Shown: positions 32,203 through 43,305 of the stretch, in pieces
How the letters are laid out: every line of letters starts with the position of its first letter
How positions within the stretch are numbered: the first letter of the stretch is position 1
Source: Mytilinidion resinicola
Taxonomy: Eukaryota > Ascomycota > Dothideomycetes > Mytilinidiales > Mytilinidiaceae
Direction of reading: 5' to 3'
Length of the DNA: 64,000 bases
Assembly: GCF_010093595.1 (NCBI RefSeq)
Contig: NW_022985463.1
Span: forward strand, 91,659-155,658
The notes under the pieces: model-generated
What the model saw: only the letters and a program-made list of their open reading frames with translations
Databases searched by the model: none
What the model was told of the DNA's origin: nothing
Translations under genes and position numbers: made by a program

Positions 32203-34444
32203 TCAGACGATAATTACAGTTTCTGTCTTCCAGGGCTCTTTCCTCAGCTCCGTAACTACAGCATTAGCAGCCTTCTGCCCCTTGCCTTTTCCCTCCCGTG
32301 GGCCAAGGCGTGCGGCACGAGACTTATCCAACTCCTCCAATTTAGCAATGAGAGCTGGCGATGCCGCACTATCCTCAGGAAAATACCGGAGCGTGATGAC
32401 CCCAACACGATGATACACGGTGATGCCGTTTGAGACTTCGCCCGTGGCTTCCAGCACGAGCAGATCTAGCGAACCTATGCCCTCAAGCATCTGCAGTGCT
32501 GCGAAATGGCCTTCGGGCGGAGAAGAGTACCTGTGTTCAACGCCTTCTGGGCTTTCTTTCTCGGCGGTTTCGGAAATATGCCGCGCAAATGCTGACATTG
32601 ACGCTTCCGAGGAATTCCATTCTTTGTTGTAAAGTCTTGGTGCTTTCTTCAACGGGCCAGTGATGGTAACGCTGCCGCTTTTCACGCCACCAAAGGGATC
32701 GTGTTGATCAACGAGGTCGATCTGTACGTCCTCGACTCGTGATAAAGCTTGGAAATGATTATTGTTCTTCTGGCTGTTTTTCACACGCTCATACCCAACA
32801 CTGGCCCAGCTCCAAGACGGAAAGGCAATATTGACAGCTCGCATGCTGTCGGCCAATTGTCGAGGGATAAGCTTTGCGCCTTTGGTGTGCCACATAAGCC
32901 CTCTGATCAAGTCTGGTTTCCACAGGCCAGCCGCGTAATCACGGCTGCGAATCGTGTTGCCGAATATTCTGGCAAGGCCTGATATTGCCAACAGACGATC
33001 GCTGATGCATTTGAATCTCCTCTGGGTATATTCCTCGATGAAGTCGTACCACAAATGAAAAGTTTCCGGTTCCAACAGCAGGGGATAGTCCAAGCTGCTT
33101 GGTATGTAGTCTGGAAACCTTTTGAATTTCATAAATGTGTCTAATCTCCAGAGCCATCCAGATCCGAAAGCGATATCATCGGAGTATTTCAGGATTTCAT
33201 CGACCTCGGCTTGGAGGCTTTTTGTTACGCCTCTTTCGAATCGCTGTTCTTCGCCGCATTTCCAGATCATTTGAGAGGATGTGTAGTGCAGCAGCCGACT
33301 GGGAAGTAGACCTTCTTGCATCGTCCATCCTCGTTTACTCCAGGGCCCGTTGAGCTCGTCTTCGCTCTTGTCCCATTCTGACGAGACGAACACTTTCGCT
33401 TGAGGCTTATCACCGGTCGGGTCTCCAGCAGTGTTGCTAGACCATAGGATGGGAATGTATTGGAGCTCGCGATCCTTCAGAAATCCATCCTTCACAGAGT
33501 TTGAGCTGGCGACGACAAGAGTCACCGTTGACCCTCCGTAGATTTCATTCATTTTAGAAGCCTGTTCGATCCAGTCGTTTCCGTTGTCCTCTTGAATGAT
33601 GCACAGTGCATCAATCCAAATGTATGTGATCTCCAAGGCCCTGGTAACCAAGATAGCATCCTGGACCGTAGTGTCGAATTCATTCAAAGGGATTCCATTC
33701 CTCAGCTTGTCCATGGTTTTCTCGGTAAGCTTCATCGAAGGCTCTTCTCCCCAGCAATAGCTTAGAGACAGCCATCTCAAGTGTCGAGAACCAAGGGAAG
33801 TTTTCACCAGAAATGGATTCTGGGTTTCGTTGCCGACGTTGATCAATCGTTTCGGCGGCTTCTGATATTCAGCGGTGGGTTTGCAAGAGTCATGGTTCTC
33901 CAAACAGTCTCTCAACCAACCGGAAGCAGTTGCGAGTGATGCCTTGGAGCCGGGATCCTTCTCAATCGTCTTTAGAATCGCCGGCGAACTATCCTCTTTC
34001 ATCTTACGACCCGAGAAAAATTCCCTGGCTTTAGACCAATATTAGGCTTCATCACAAGATATTACAAAGGTAATACTCACCATCAGCTTCATTCATAGAG
34101 AAATCAAGGCCGCATAGCTGAATCAGTTCTTCTTCTGTATCAAAACACACTTCAATCTTGTTGCCAAACGCACGAAAAATGATCGGTAATCCTCTTGCCT
34201 CTTCTGCATCGATGACTCCTCTCTTCTCAAAGGCTTGGAATATGACTTTGCAAAGATTGCAACTTCCACTTGATTTTTCGATCGCGAAAATGTCGTCGTG
34301 ATGCCTAGCCTTCGATGAGTTATCGGACGGGGGCGGGTCATCATAGTCCCCGCCGTGAGTTTCTTGCCTCTCTCGACATGATTGAAGGCAAGCAATAAGG
34401 AGGGTGCGAAAGTCTACCTTTTTGCATGTTGCGCACAAGGCCAT
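32203..34444 (-). CDS. HET-domain (heterokaryon incompatibility) protein
   Basis: Predicted nonself-recognition protein; HET domains trigger a cell-death reaction after fusion of unlike hyphae. Exons on the minus strand are 34081-34444 and 32203-34028, joined by a 52-bp intron (GTGAGT...AAAG) that closes the frame to 729 residues. The HET domain lies at about residues 205-350: LSLSYCWG (near 210), TTVQDAILVTRAL, IWIDALCIIQEDNGNDW (near 259), MNEIYGGSTVTLVVASS and the late WSKRGWTMQEGLLPSR motif. The first about 120 residues carry CxxC pairs (CATCKK, CNLCK) that may bind zinc. The C-terminus has no recognised repeat domain. The ATG at 34444 is preferred over an upstream one (34579) because it starts just before the conserved Cys-rich segment. 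No break is seen, although the LINE lies only about 650 bp away. Confidence 0.85.
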
Positions 34445-35235
34445 TTTATAAAGATGATAGAAGTGAATAATGCAAATAGCAGTAGAGTAGTTATGCCGAT
34501 GGCAGCTCAAAAACCAAGAAAGTCTCAGCCTGGTGACCGACACAGAAAGCATGCTAGTGTGATTTAGGCAACAAGGCATCCGCAGGTTTGCAGCGAACTG
34601 AATTCAACCATACAGGTACTAAGCGACCAACGCCAAAAGCTTAGGAAAAAGTCGCTAGCGGGGTAACTACTTTCTTCTAAGAATTATGATCATTTCTTTG
34701 ATAGAAAATGGTCACAAAGTGGGTTCTGCCTTGCGATATCGTACATACTGGGAAAAAACGGACCTTTTAGAGCCTTCGGTGGTCTAAGAGGCGGAAGGGT
34801 GGGTGAAGTAAAGTAACAAGAGTTATCTATACCCAGTAGTGCCTTCCTTCCCGTCAAGTTCGTATATATAGACGCATCATAACCCTTAATCCATGCCACA
34901 AACCCCAAAATCTCGCATTAATTACCAACTACACTCGCGCCCCATTTTCCAGAAAAACACAACCTTTTCATCCATCTACCAGATAGGGCCCAACCACCTC
35001 GCCAGCCTCCACCAAAAAGCCTATCGCTCTAATAGTTATATAAGCTGGCGTCAGAGACTTTAGAAGTTACCACCATCGACCTAGATTTCGTACGCTGTGC
35101 GAACCTCTCGGGGCTAGGAGCATTACCTGTCCCAGGCCCACCTCTCCCACTCTCAAGAATCCCGAAAGCGTCTACGAATCTCCCCCAATACCACCTTTAC
35201 CACCGCGTCATCGCCCCTACCCCATTCGTCACCGC
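34445..35235. other. Spacer
   Basis: No supported gene. It holds the minus-strand copy of the dispersed repeat (about 34815-34865) also found at 18228-18280. Confidence 0.5.
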
Positions 35236-36558
35236 CTAGTAAGCCCCCGGAGTCCGCCCCCGCCTTATAGAAACCTCGGAGAGAGTTGGTGCGAGGCGCT
35301 CTGCCGGAACCGCTCCCAGCATCGATGGATGTGTTGGTGAAGAGTCGGTAGAGGTGGGCGTGCGGCTTGGAGTCCTAGGGCCACTGGCGTCTGCGGGTGC
35401 TTCAGAGAGAGCTGGAGCGGGGTGGTCTGCTGGAGACGCACCCGGCGTCGAGGAGTCCGGTGGCGGAGCGGCGGTGTTGGTGGGCTTGCGGCTGGGAGGT
35501 TTAAGCAGGTTTGAGAATGCGACGTCCACGGGGATGTTAGAGCGAGGGGGTTTGCGCGTACTAGCTTCGCCCTCGGTGGCTGGGTTGGGGGAGGGGTTGG
35601 TGGTGGGATTGGTGGCGGGGGGTGTTGAGAGGAAGGCTGAGAAAGACAGGTCTGAGGAGGTGGGTGCAAGTCGTGAGAAATTCCTGCTGCGGGTTGGAAA
35701 GGGTGGGGTGCTGGTAGGTAATGGTTTAGCGGCACCTTTTCCCTTGCGCGGAGAGAGGTCAAGCTCGCTTTTGTTGCCGCTGTCTAGATCTTCTTCCAAG
35801 CCCTGGGGCTGGGTGGTTGCGAGTTTCGGATGGTCCTTCTGCTCTTCCTGCTTGTCGTGTATACTGCGATCATGGCCCTCCTCCGGTATGCCGTCTCCCT
35901 CGGTCCCACCATACACACTCTCAGCTTTGAATCCGTGATTCACTCTCTGCTTCTTTTTCTTTCCCTTTCCTTTTCCCTTTCCCTTTCCTTCACTCTCCTC
36001 CCCCCTACGGTGGGCACCCACGTCCTTCCACTCCCCATTCTCCTCATCAAATTCCGGCGGCCACACCACAACCCCATCCCCCTCCCCATCCCCATCCGTC
36101 ATGCCATCCGTACTATCTTCCTCCCACTGGTAATACCTCCTCCTCCTCTCCCGTCCCTCCACCCCATCCCCAGTCGCCGGATCTTCCATACTTGCCCGCC
36201 GCGCCGCCTCAACCCACTCACTCCCCTCCTTATCCTCCATCAATCTCGCCGTCACCGCCTCGACCGTCTCTCGCGTCCACCGAACCGAAGCAGCCAGAAT
36301 CCCAAACGCGCTGCTGGCTAAGTTCTCCCCCAATACCCTCGCCTTCTGAGGCTGGGGACGGTCGGGGTGCGGTGTTGGCGGGCGGGCTAGGGGGTTGATT
36401 CTGCTGGCTATGCCTGCTATGCCTGCTATGCCTGCTATGCCTGTTGCGAAGTTGGTCGTTGCTGCGCGGAGCTGGGGCAGCTGCTCCAGCAGATAGGTAA
36501 GCGCTTGGTCAAGCTCGTGGGGAGGCTCGTGTGGGGGGAGGGTGGTCGTGCGAGGCAT
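35236..36558 (-). CDS. Low-complexity hypothetical protein, 440 aa
   Basis: Single-exon frame of 440 residues with no recognised domain. The N-terminus (about 1-75) is helical with a GIA triplet repeated four times, encoded by a 9-bp tandem repeat at about 36411-36440. The middle (about 85-165) has WTRETVEAVTARLMEDKEGS and an acidic stretch. A Lys/Gly run (GKGKGKGKGKKKK) near residue 200 could be a nuclear-localisation signal. The C-terminal 170 residues are Pro/Ser/Thr-rich and mostly disordered. Length, strand-specific composition and a sensible start support a gene, but such GC-rich, proline-rich frames can also arise by chance. Confidence 0.5.
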   Translation of the reverse strand: MPRTTTLPPHEPPHELDQALTYLLEQLPQLRAATTNFATGIAGIAGIAGIASRINPLARPPTPHPDRPQPQKARVLGENLASSAFGILAASVRWTRETVEAVTARLMEDKEGSEWVEAARRASMEDPATGDGVEGRERRRRYYQWEEDSTDGMTDGDGEGDGVVVWPPEFDEENGEWKDVGAHRRGEESEGKGKGKGKGKKKKQRVNHGFKAESVYGGTEGDGIPEEGHDRSIHDKQEEQKDHPKLATTQPQGLEEDLDSGNKSELDLSPRKGKGAAKPLPTSTPPFPTRSRNFSRLAPTSSDLSFSAFLSTPPATNPTTNPSPNPATEGEASTRKPPRSNIPVDVAFSNLLKPPSRKPTNTAAPPPDSSTPGASPADHPAPALSEAPADASGPRTPSRTPTSTDSSPTHPSMLGAVPAERLAPTLSEVSIRRGRTPGAY

Positions 36559-37373
36559 CTGCTTCTATTTTCTGCGGTACTGTACGAGTCGTGCGTTGGA
36601 GGTCGTGTTTAAGGCGGAAGAGGCAGAAGTCACTGGAAAACGACCCGAAGTTGATGGCTGTCGATGCTAGTCGATGGCATAGAGGGTTGATGAAGAACGA
36701 AGGAAGGCAGATGACAGATTCGCGATGGAAGTATGAAATATTTTCCGTGCGTGAGAGTGCCAGAGTTGAGAGTGTGGCGAGCCATGGAAAGGGAAGAAAT
36801 TGAGTGTGAGGAATTCGACGTTGATATTGGGGGAATATGACGGGGAGTATGGACGTGATGTTAGTGGTCGAAATTTAAGTAAAAACTATGGATATGGAAA
36901 AAACTTAATCATCAGAAATCAACGTAAAAACGAAGAAATGTGGTTCCTAAAAATATAGATGTAGTGCTAGCTAGGCACTCGAGTTGCACTGAGCGCACGG
37001 TACCAAAGGAAAGTGTACTATGGAACGGCTAGAAGAAGTGGGAACCACACCATCGACTGTTCAGCCATTATGACTAGGTGGGTATTCAAAGTGGAGGCGA
37101 CGACTGCATCCTAGCCTAGCTCGTAGTTAACAGTAATTTAGTAGTGTTTCACCTGCTACAGATTTGGCGCATTGCAAGATACGACAGTGCGCGCATGGAT
37201 TCGATTCGCTACGTCTATATTCGTCGATGATGATGCTGAGACTGTTTACCATAAATCATGCCAGGTCGTCTAATATATCACAAGGTATTCGAAACGTAAC
37301 GCAAACTCGCATGCTGCAACAAACGCTCTAGTCAGTACGCCTAATGCTGATGCCGATGCCGGAGTCCAGCAAT
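36559..37373. other. Spacer
   Basis: No supported gene. It contains the 5' region of the minus-strand hypothetical and the 3' region of the HAD gene. Confidence 0.5.
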
Positions 37374-38178
37374 CTATAGCTTCGCCACAGCCGCCTCGAC
37401 CGCCTCGAGGGCCTTGGGGAACTCCTCCCAGTGACGCATGACATAGATGGCGCCGCACTCGTTCTTGAGCATGTCGTACATGGTCTGCTGCTCATCTGCC
37501 TCGTAGGGGCCGACATAGCCGATGAGGGGGATCTCCGCCCTCTTGGCGGCCGTGGCACCAGAGCGGCTGTCCTCGACGGCGACGCACTCGGCAGTGGTGA
37601 CGCCGAGGTCCTTGCAGGCGTAGAGGTAGATGGCCGGGTCGGGTTTGGAGGTCGGCTTGGGTAGCGAGGTGGCAGCGCTGTAGACGTGGTTGTCCTTGAA
37701 GTACTTGTCCAGACCCGTCTTCTTGATGCTGGCAACGACTCTGCTGAGGGCCGACGACGAGACGACAGCGAGCAAGTAGTGCTTCTTCGCGAAGAGGGCA
37801 TCGAGCTCGGGCACGACACCAGGGCACGGCTGGGCCTTCTTCTCGAGTGTCTCAATGACCTTGCCCAGCTCACGGTCGACGTAGGCGTCGAATTCTGAGT
37901 CGGTGAGGGTAAAGTTGTATTTCTTGCACAGAGACGTCATCATGCCGCGGAAGTTTTGGCCGACGAAGTCCTTGAGGAGGGAGGGGCCGGTGTAGCGGTC
38001 GGGTTCGCCCTTGGACTCGAGGATTTCGTTGGCGAGCTCGGCGCAGGCCTCGAAGGCGAGCTCTTCGGACAGGACGAGCGTGTTGTCGCAGTCGAAGAGG
38101 ATGGTGGTGATCTGAGCGGGGTTAGCGGGGGATTAGGGGATTAGGGGCAGGCTGAAGCGGGAGACTGACTTTGCCCAT
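37374..38178 (-). CDS. HAD-superfamily hydrolase (phosphatase-like)
   Basis: Soluble haloacid-dehalogenase-like hydrolase, probably a small-molecule phosphatase. A 9-base first exon (38170-38178, Met-Gly-Lys) is joined to 37374-38111 through a 58-bp intron (GTCAGT...CAG), giving 248 residues. Motif I is FDCDNTLVLSE at about residues 7-17, where the first Asp is the nucleophile. A helical cap follows (ANEILESKGEPDRYTGPSLL). Motif II is VVSSSALSRV, motif III is the Lys in LPKPTSKPDPAIYLYA, and motif IV is CVAVEDSRSG, with the acidic pair that holds magnesium. The small first exon is needed to reach motif I; the longest uninterrupted frame starts too late. The substrate is not predictable. Confidence 0.85.
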
Positions 38179-39624
38179 GGTTGCGGTGTCAATTGGGACG
38201 CTGGAGGGGACGTGAAGTGGCTGCTTTGGGTGAAAGAAGTGGAGAGGCTGAGAGACGAAGTGTGGGGAAAAAAGAAGTTAAATAGCGACAATGGCGGGGC
38301 GGCGACGGGGGTTCTTTCAAGCAGAAGGGCAGAAGGGGCGACGACGGCGGGCAGGTACGACGCAGGATGTAGGCAGCAGGCAGCGAGGATGAATTGCCAA
38401 ACAGTGGAGAGTGATTGTTGGACAGCGAGGGCGCGCGAGGAATATATAGCCGGCTCTGGCTGCACAGACGGGTGGTTCTTGGGCGACTCCTTGTCAGTGG
38501 AGCTTCCCCGACCGCCGCTATTCTCCCATCCCGCACCCGCGCCGCCATGTCCACTCTCCCAACAGTGTGGGGGACACCGTCGATAAACTACCCTCCATCT
38601 AGCGTAGCGCTGGGGTTTCATCTGCGGCCGCGACGTCGTTGCTTTTTCGGCAGCGCGAGTGTTGAGCTTGGTACCTTTTTGATGTCTCAACGTCTTCTTC
38701 TCTTCCAAAGTCACATGCAACTTGTTCATATGAGGCATTTGAAGCCCTATATTCGATGCTTGTATGTGCCTCAGTGCACTATACTCTACTCCTTGGGCCT
38801 CGACGCTTGCACCCCTCTCATCAATCTTCGTACCCATCTGCCCATCTAACACCATCTCGATTCAGGCACGGAGCATGGCACTACTGATAGTCCATCTCCC
38901 TTGACCGCTGCTTCTGTCGCACATGGATTCAGCTTCGAGGCTGTGCGTGGATGCGCCGCCTGCATAAAGGCGTCTCGGCAGTCATGCAGCACACTGCCCA
39001 TCCTACCACCCCGCGCCTCACCGACGAGGAACGGCTGACTGCAGTTAGGCCTCTTTTCTCCAACTTCATATGCATGCATTCGCTGGCAGACCACGCCTGA
39101 GCCCAATCTGCACATGAACCCCGCCGGTCCGACCTCCTTGACATGTCGGCCGTCAACCTGACCAAGCAGATCAAGAGCCTGGCCCACCTGGACAGCCGCC
39201 GGGCCACCAGCCATGGGAGAGACGCTGCCCGCCCTGCATCGAGTAAAGGACCACGCGGGAAAAAGGAACTTAGCGTGACTTGACCCCGAATTCGAAGACG
39301 CAGCACGTGCGCCGTTCAAGCGCTCCATCGCCGTCCCGAGCTTCGTTCATCATTGGTCCCGGGACCAGAGATCGCTAGGGGGAACGAGTCCAAAGCCGCA
39401 GCCTAGTGAGCCTCTTTGTCAGAGCCTCATGCGAATCTAACATTAGCCCAGACGACTGTCTTGGAGATGAACCAAATACCCGAGAAAGAAAGCCCAGGCG
39501 GCGGAACTCTAAACATCCTACTCCAGTCCTGCAGACTCGAACACAGTCATCGCCAATCATCGCTACCCTACCTTTGTACCATCCTATAATCTTTCACGCA
39601 TCCCCACCAAAGCCCCATTAATGC

Positions 39625-39894
39625 AAGCAGCATAAACAGCAAAGTCGATGGACCATCGCCAGGCTCCAACCTAATCAAACCTTCCCCCTCTCCGCTGGCC
39701 GGCTGCTCGTCGTCGAGCGCTTTGCCCATACGCGCTTGATGGTAGAGTGGGATATCAGCTATCTGAACAAACTGCACGAGGTCAAGCAGACTCTGACGAG
39801 GTCGGTGGGGAGGGAGCAGCTGTTTCATTGGGAGCTGAGGGATGAGGAGGATTGGGTTGAGGAGAAGCCGGTGCAGAGTTTTGTGAGGAGTTAG
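39625..39894 (+). other. Orphan exon-like frame
   Basis: An open plus-strand frame without an ATG ends at TAG 39892-39894. It reads TIARLQPNQTFPLSAGRLLV and then an amphipathic, charged segment (DISYLNKLHEVKQTLTRSVG, EQLFHWELRDEEDWVEE). Composition is natural for protein, but I cannot find an upstream exon or name a family. It could be a relic 3' exon or a small unnoticed gene. Confidence 0.25.
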
Positions 39895-40200
39895 TATGTT
39901 GTTATGCATTGAGCACTACCGCGTCTGGGGCACTGGGATACCTTCAAGAACGGTCGTGATTCGGTAGGTTGCGCGAGGAGTCGGACCGAAGACGTTGATA
40001 TCTACGAATATGGTGATTTCTGTCCTCAAGTAGTGTATAGTTTGGGAAGAATCCGAGGAAAATATTTCTACGGCTTAGAGATGTATGGTAGGGCGTAATC
40101 TTAACCGCAAGTGGTAAGTCTGGCGTATTTTCAAGTTGATGTTGGTAGCCGCGCTGCTGCCTCTGCCACGGACACCCCCACTATCGCGATGGCGAGGGTT

Positions 40201-40865
40201 CCCTTATCTTCCAAAAATTCGCCATTCGTGCTCTTCGACTAGCTGTATCCCATCATGGTGTCGTTTCCGTGCTAGCATGTGTGGTTGTTGAGTTATTCGA
40301 GAAAATGTGGCGTTGGCGTCGAAAGTCGAGAAACTTGTCTCGCTCGGTGCTCGATGGCTTTGCAACGCTTGGCGGTGGCCAAGAGTTGCCGAATAAGTCG
40401 GTGTTGTCGGCGGCGGAAGCAAATGGCCCCGGGTAAGTCGGTCGGGGTGGCCGCTGTATAGGGAAAAACCGCCTGTATGGAGATTTAACGTTCAGACGAT
40501 AAGTGCTGAGGAAGAGATGTCATAGGCCTTAGAAATCTAGGTGCTTAGTGCATGTTTTCTAGACTATAGGTACCTAGTAAGGAGGAAGTTTAGGTCCTTT
40601 TTCTTGGTGAGCTTGTCGACCCCACCTCTACTCTGATGAACTTACAGTTTTTCGATTCCAAAAGTTCGCCAAAGGTTCTCCTTAACTAGACGTATCTCGT
40701 CATGGTTTCATTTCCGCGCTGGTATGCGTGGTTGTTGAGTTATTTGAGAAAAGGTGGTGTTGACGCCGAAAATCGAGAAGTTCGTCTCGCTGGGCGTTCA
40801 ACGGCTTGGCGCAAGGCCAAGAGTTGCCGAAATAGGTGTTGTTGTCGGCGGAAGCACGTGGGGTA
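40201..40865. repeat. Diverged direct repeat of about 200 bp
   Basis: The segment at about 40201-40430 recurs at about 40640-40862 with roughly four bases in five identical. Shared landmarks include GTGGTTGTTGAGTTATT and GGCCAAGAGTTGCCGAA. Frames over it carry stops in both copies, so it looks non-coding or long dead. Confidence 0.75.
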
Positions 40866-41525
40866 CGAAGCTGCGGAGAGCACGCGGTAGGAAAGCAAGT
40901 TTTCTATGAATTCAGGGTCAGTCAGGGCACTGGATGCTAACGCACAACGAATTCATCATTTCTCGACGCAGGAGGAAATACAGCAAGGAGAGCTCGAAGC
41001 CATTGAACACGAGAACAGTGTTATAGCGTTGCTTGTAACAGCATCTACTCTTAGATGCTGGAGCGATACCTACACAACCAACTGCTAACCTAGGATAGTA
41101 TCATAAAGAGAGAGCAGGGTGCCCATTGTGCTTAAGATATACGGGGCAAATCTCCTCAGCGGTCGGAGCCAAGTCCGTCCTTCTCTTTGGCAATGCTGTT
41201 GTCTACCTCAGTACAACTCCCAGGCAAATAAGGCTCCTAGGCGGATGCGGGAGTGCGAATTTTACCTATTCTAGTGAATTGAGAGTACTCTATCTCTTTC
41301 CTTCGCCTCGCTGGAAGTGCTGCTTTACGAGCGACCCATCGATTTCCATTGCTGCACTGTTGAGGATTCTCATTCACTACTTTACTTCGCCACGAGATCT
41401 GTTACGTCAGTCGTGCTTTCGCATTTACCTTCTTCCGGCGGGCTCTGAAACTTCCAAATTCTCTTTACGTCACTCATCTACTCCGTCTAATTTTCCATAA
41501 CATCAACCTCGCCTCCTCTACTTGC

Positions 41526-41535
41526 TTTTAAATAC
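41526..41535 (+). promoter_or_regulatory. TATA-like box of crystallin-like gene
   Basis: TTTTAAATAC lies 60 bp before the ATG at 41595, after a pyrimidine-rich stretch. The position fits a core promoter. Confidence 0.35.
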
Positions 41536-41594
41536 ACTCCCGTCGGCCCTAAACAACACCACACAACAAATCCCCCACCACCGCATCCAACAAG

Positions 41595-43305
41595 ATGCGT
41601 CTCACCCTCCTTTCTGCCCTCGCCCTCAGCGGCACCTTCGCCGCCAGCAACCCCGTTCCCAGCTCCGCTGGTCCTTACGCCTGCGGCGCCGCCTACACGG
41701 AACCAGACTTTGCCGGCGACGTCGAATACCTCTGGCTAAAGGCGGGCTGCGTGAATATCCCGGAAGGTTTAGCTGGCAACATCTCCTCGGTTCGCCAGAC
41801 CGATGATTCTTCGAGCTACTGCATGCTGTATGCCGAGGCAGACTGTCCGCAGAATGATGATGACGTTTTCCCCGTCTACAGCGGGGATGAGTATGCGAAC
41901 ATGCCGATAGATTGGGATGATGTGCTGAAGAGTTATGAATGTGATTACCTTTCGGTGAGTGGGCTGGCTTTCCCGCTCTTTTTTTGGGGAAGAAAACTCG
42001 ATTCGCAAGATTCCTCCCATTCCCTTCTACATCACACAGACTAATCCACCCTCCAGAACACCGACATGACCAAGCGCGCGAACCGCGACGGCCCCTGGAT
42101 CCCGCCCAAGCACGGCTTCCACGACCCGCCTGCGACCCAATCCAAGCGTACCGAACCCAATGCCGCCATCTTCCACAGCGAATCTCACCTATCCGGCTAC
42201 ACCCTCGAGGTTCCTTACGGCCAGCCCTCGTCCTGCGTCCCCCTGAGCAGCATCTGGGACAAGGCTATCCAATCGCTGGAAGTCATTGAGGGCAGTGAAT
42301 GCAGCTTTTACCAGTAAGCCCCACCCCCAGCGCATAAGACGACCTGTAAAAGGAAGTAACGCCGTGAGCTATATCTGACATCTACATAGATCCTACAACT
42401 GTACCGGATCCAGCTTCACCGTCGCACCCCCGGCCGGCGTTTCCAAGTCCCTCCCCAACGGCTTCGATAAGGCGATTAGCAGTTACCAGTGCCACCCTGC
42501 GTCAAATCAGTCCATGGAAAAGCGCGAGGACGACGACGCCGTATACTTCTACAAAGAGCAGGACCTATGTGGTGAGAGCGAGGGTATCGCGCCTGGCCAC
42601 TTCTCGCTCTGCTACGACCTCCAATACGACGTCATTGGCGGCGGCGACTGGGACAACGTCGCGCGCTCGGTGAGGGTGATAGAGGGCTGGAAGTGCACGT
42701 TTTATGAGTACGTGTTACCACTTTTTCTATTTCCTCTCTTCTGAGAGCAGATGTTGGAGGTTTGGAAGTATAGGCTAACGTCTCCACAGCGATCAACGCT
42801 GCACAGGCCTCAACTTTGAGCTCGTCTCCAGTGCGGCCAGCACGCTCGATGCTAGGTTCGACAGGGCGCTGAGTAGCGTTCGCTGCTGGCGCGAGGAGGG
42901 AGCCTCTCCCGCCGAGTCTAAGCGCATGATCCCGGTGGACGACCTCGATCTCGTCAAGCGCGATGACTATGCTACGCATCTGTTCAAGCAACAGGGTTTG
43001 GCAGGTGATCATCTGGATATCCGCCCGGGCACGGTTTGCATTAACCTCTACAACGTATTTGGGGGATGGGATAATGCGGTGCGATCAATTCAAGTCACTG
43101 CTGGGAATAAGTGCCAGTATTGGGAGTAAGTGGTCTCTTCTCTGTTTTGATAGGGAAAGTGATGAAAGGGAGGATGTTCGGCTAACGAGTGCGTAGGAAC
43201 GAGAATTGCGCAGGCAGTTCCTTCACAATGACGCAGGGCGTCAAGAACACGCTCACTCCGGCATTCGATGCTAGCCTGAGTAGTGTGCAGTGCTGGTCTG
43301 TCTAG
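41595..43305 (+). CDS. Secreted four-module beta/gamma-crystallin-like protein with Kex2-type linkers
   Basis: Exons 41595-41954, 42057-42313, 42390-42707, 42790-43125 and 43197-43305 encode 459 residues. Residues 1-17 are a signal peptide. Four modules follow, at about 18-120, 152-245, 252-347 and 370-459. Modules 2-4 share the Greek-key pattern: aromatic strand, WDxAxxSxxVxxGxxCxFY, CxGxxF, LxxxFDxALSSxxC. Module 1 is more diverged. The only Lys-Arg pairs in the protein sit in the linkers (126-127, 150-151, 250-251, 356-357, 368-369), so kexin in the Golgi could cut it into four single-domain proteins. Introns in modules 2, 3 and 4 fall at the same place (after FYQ, FYD/E, YWE) and in the same phase 2, so internal exons are symmetric and the modules arose by exon-scale duplication. 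The role is unknown: candidates are calcium-binding wall or matrix protein, antimicrobial or effector. Confidence 0.8.

Larger units (their letters stand above)
38179..41594. other. 3.4-kb gene-poor region
   Basis: Apart from a doubtful exon-like frame (39625-39894) and a duplicated non-coding block (40201-40865), I see no gene. Several long frames at 38133-39328 overlap one another on both strands and have the low-complexity look of chance frames. A 14-bp palindrome TGGTCCCGGGACCA lies at about 39353. Confidence 0.5.

Noticed and set aside
35354..36321. Plus-strand frames opposite the 440-residue hypothetical
   Set aside because: Mirror low-complexity frames. Neither strand is certain, but the minus frame is longer and has a sensible start.
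38133..39328. Several 120-240-codon frames on both strands upstream of the HAD gene
   Set aside because: They overlap each other, are Ser/Pro/Arg-rich, have no domains, and one starts inside the HAD gene.
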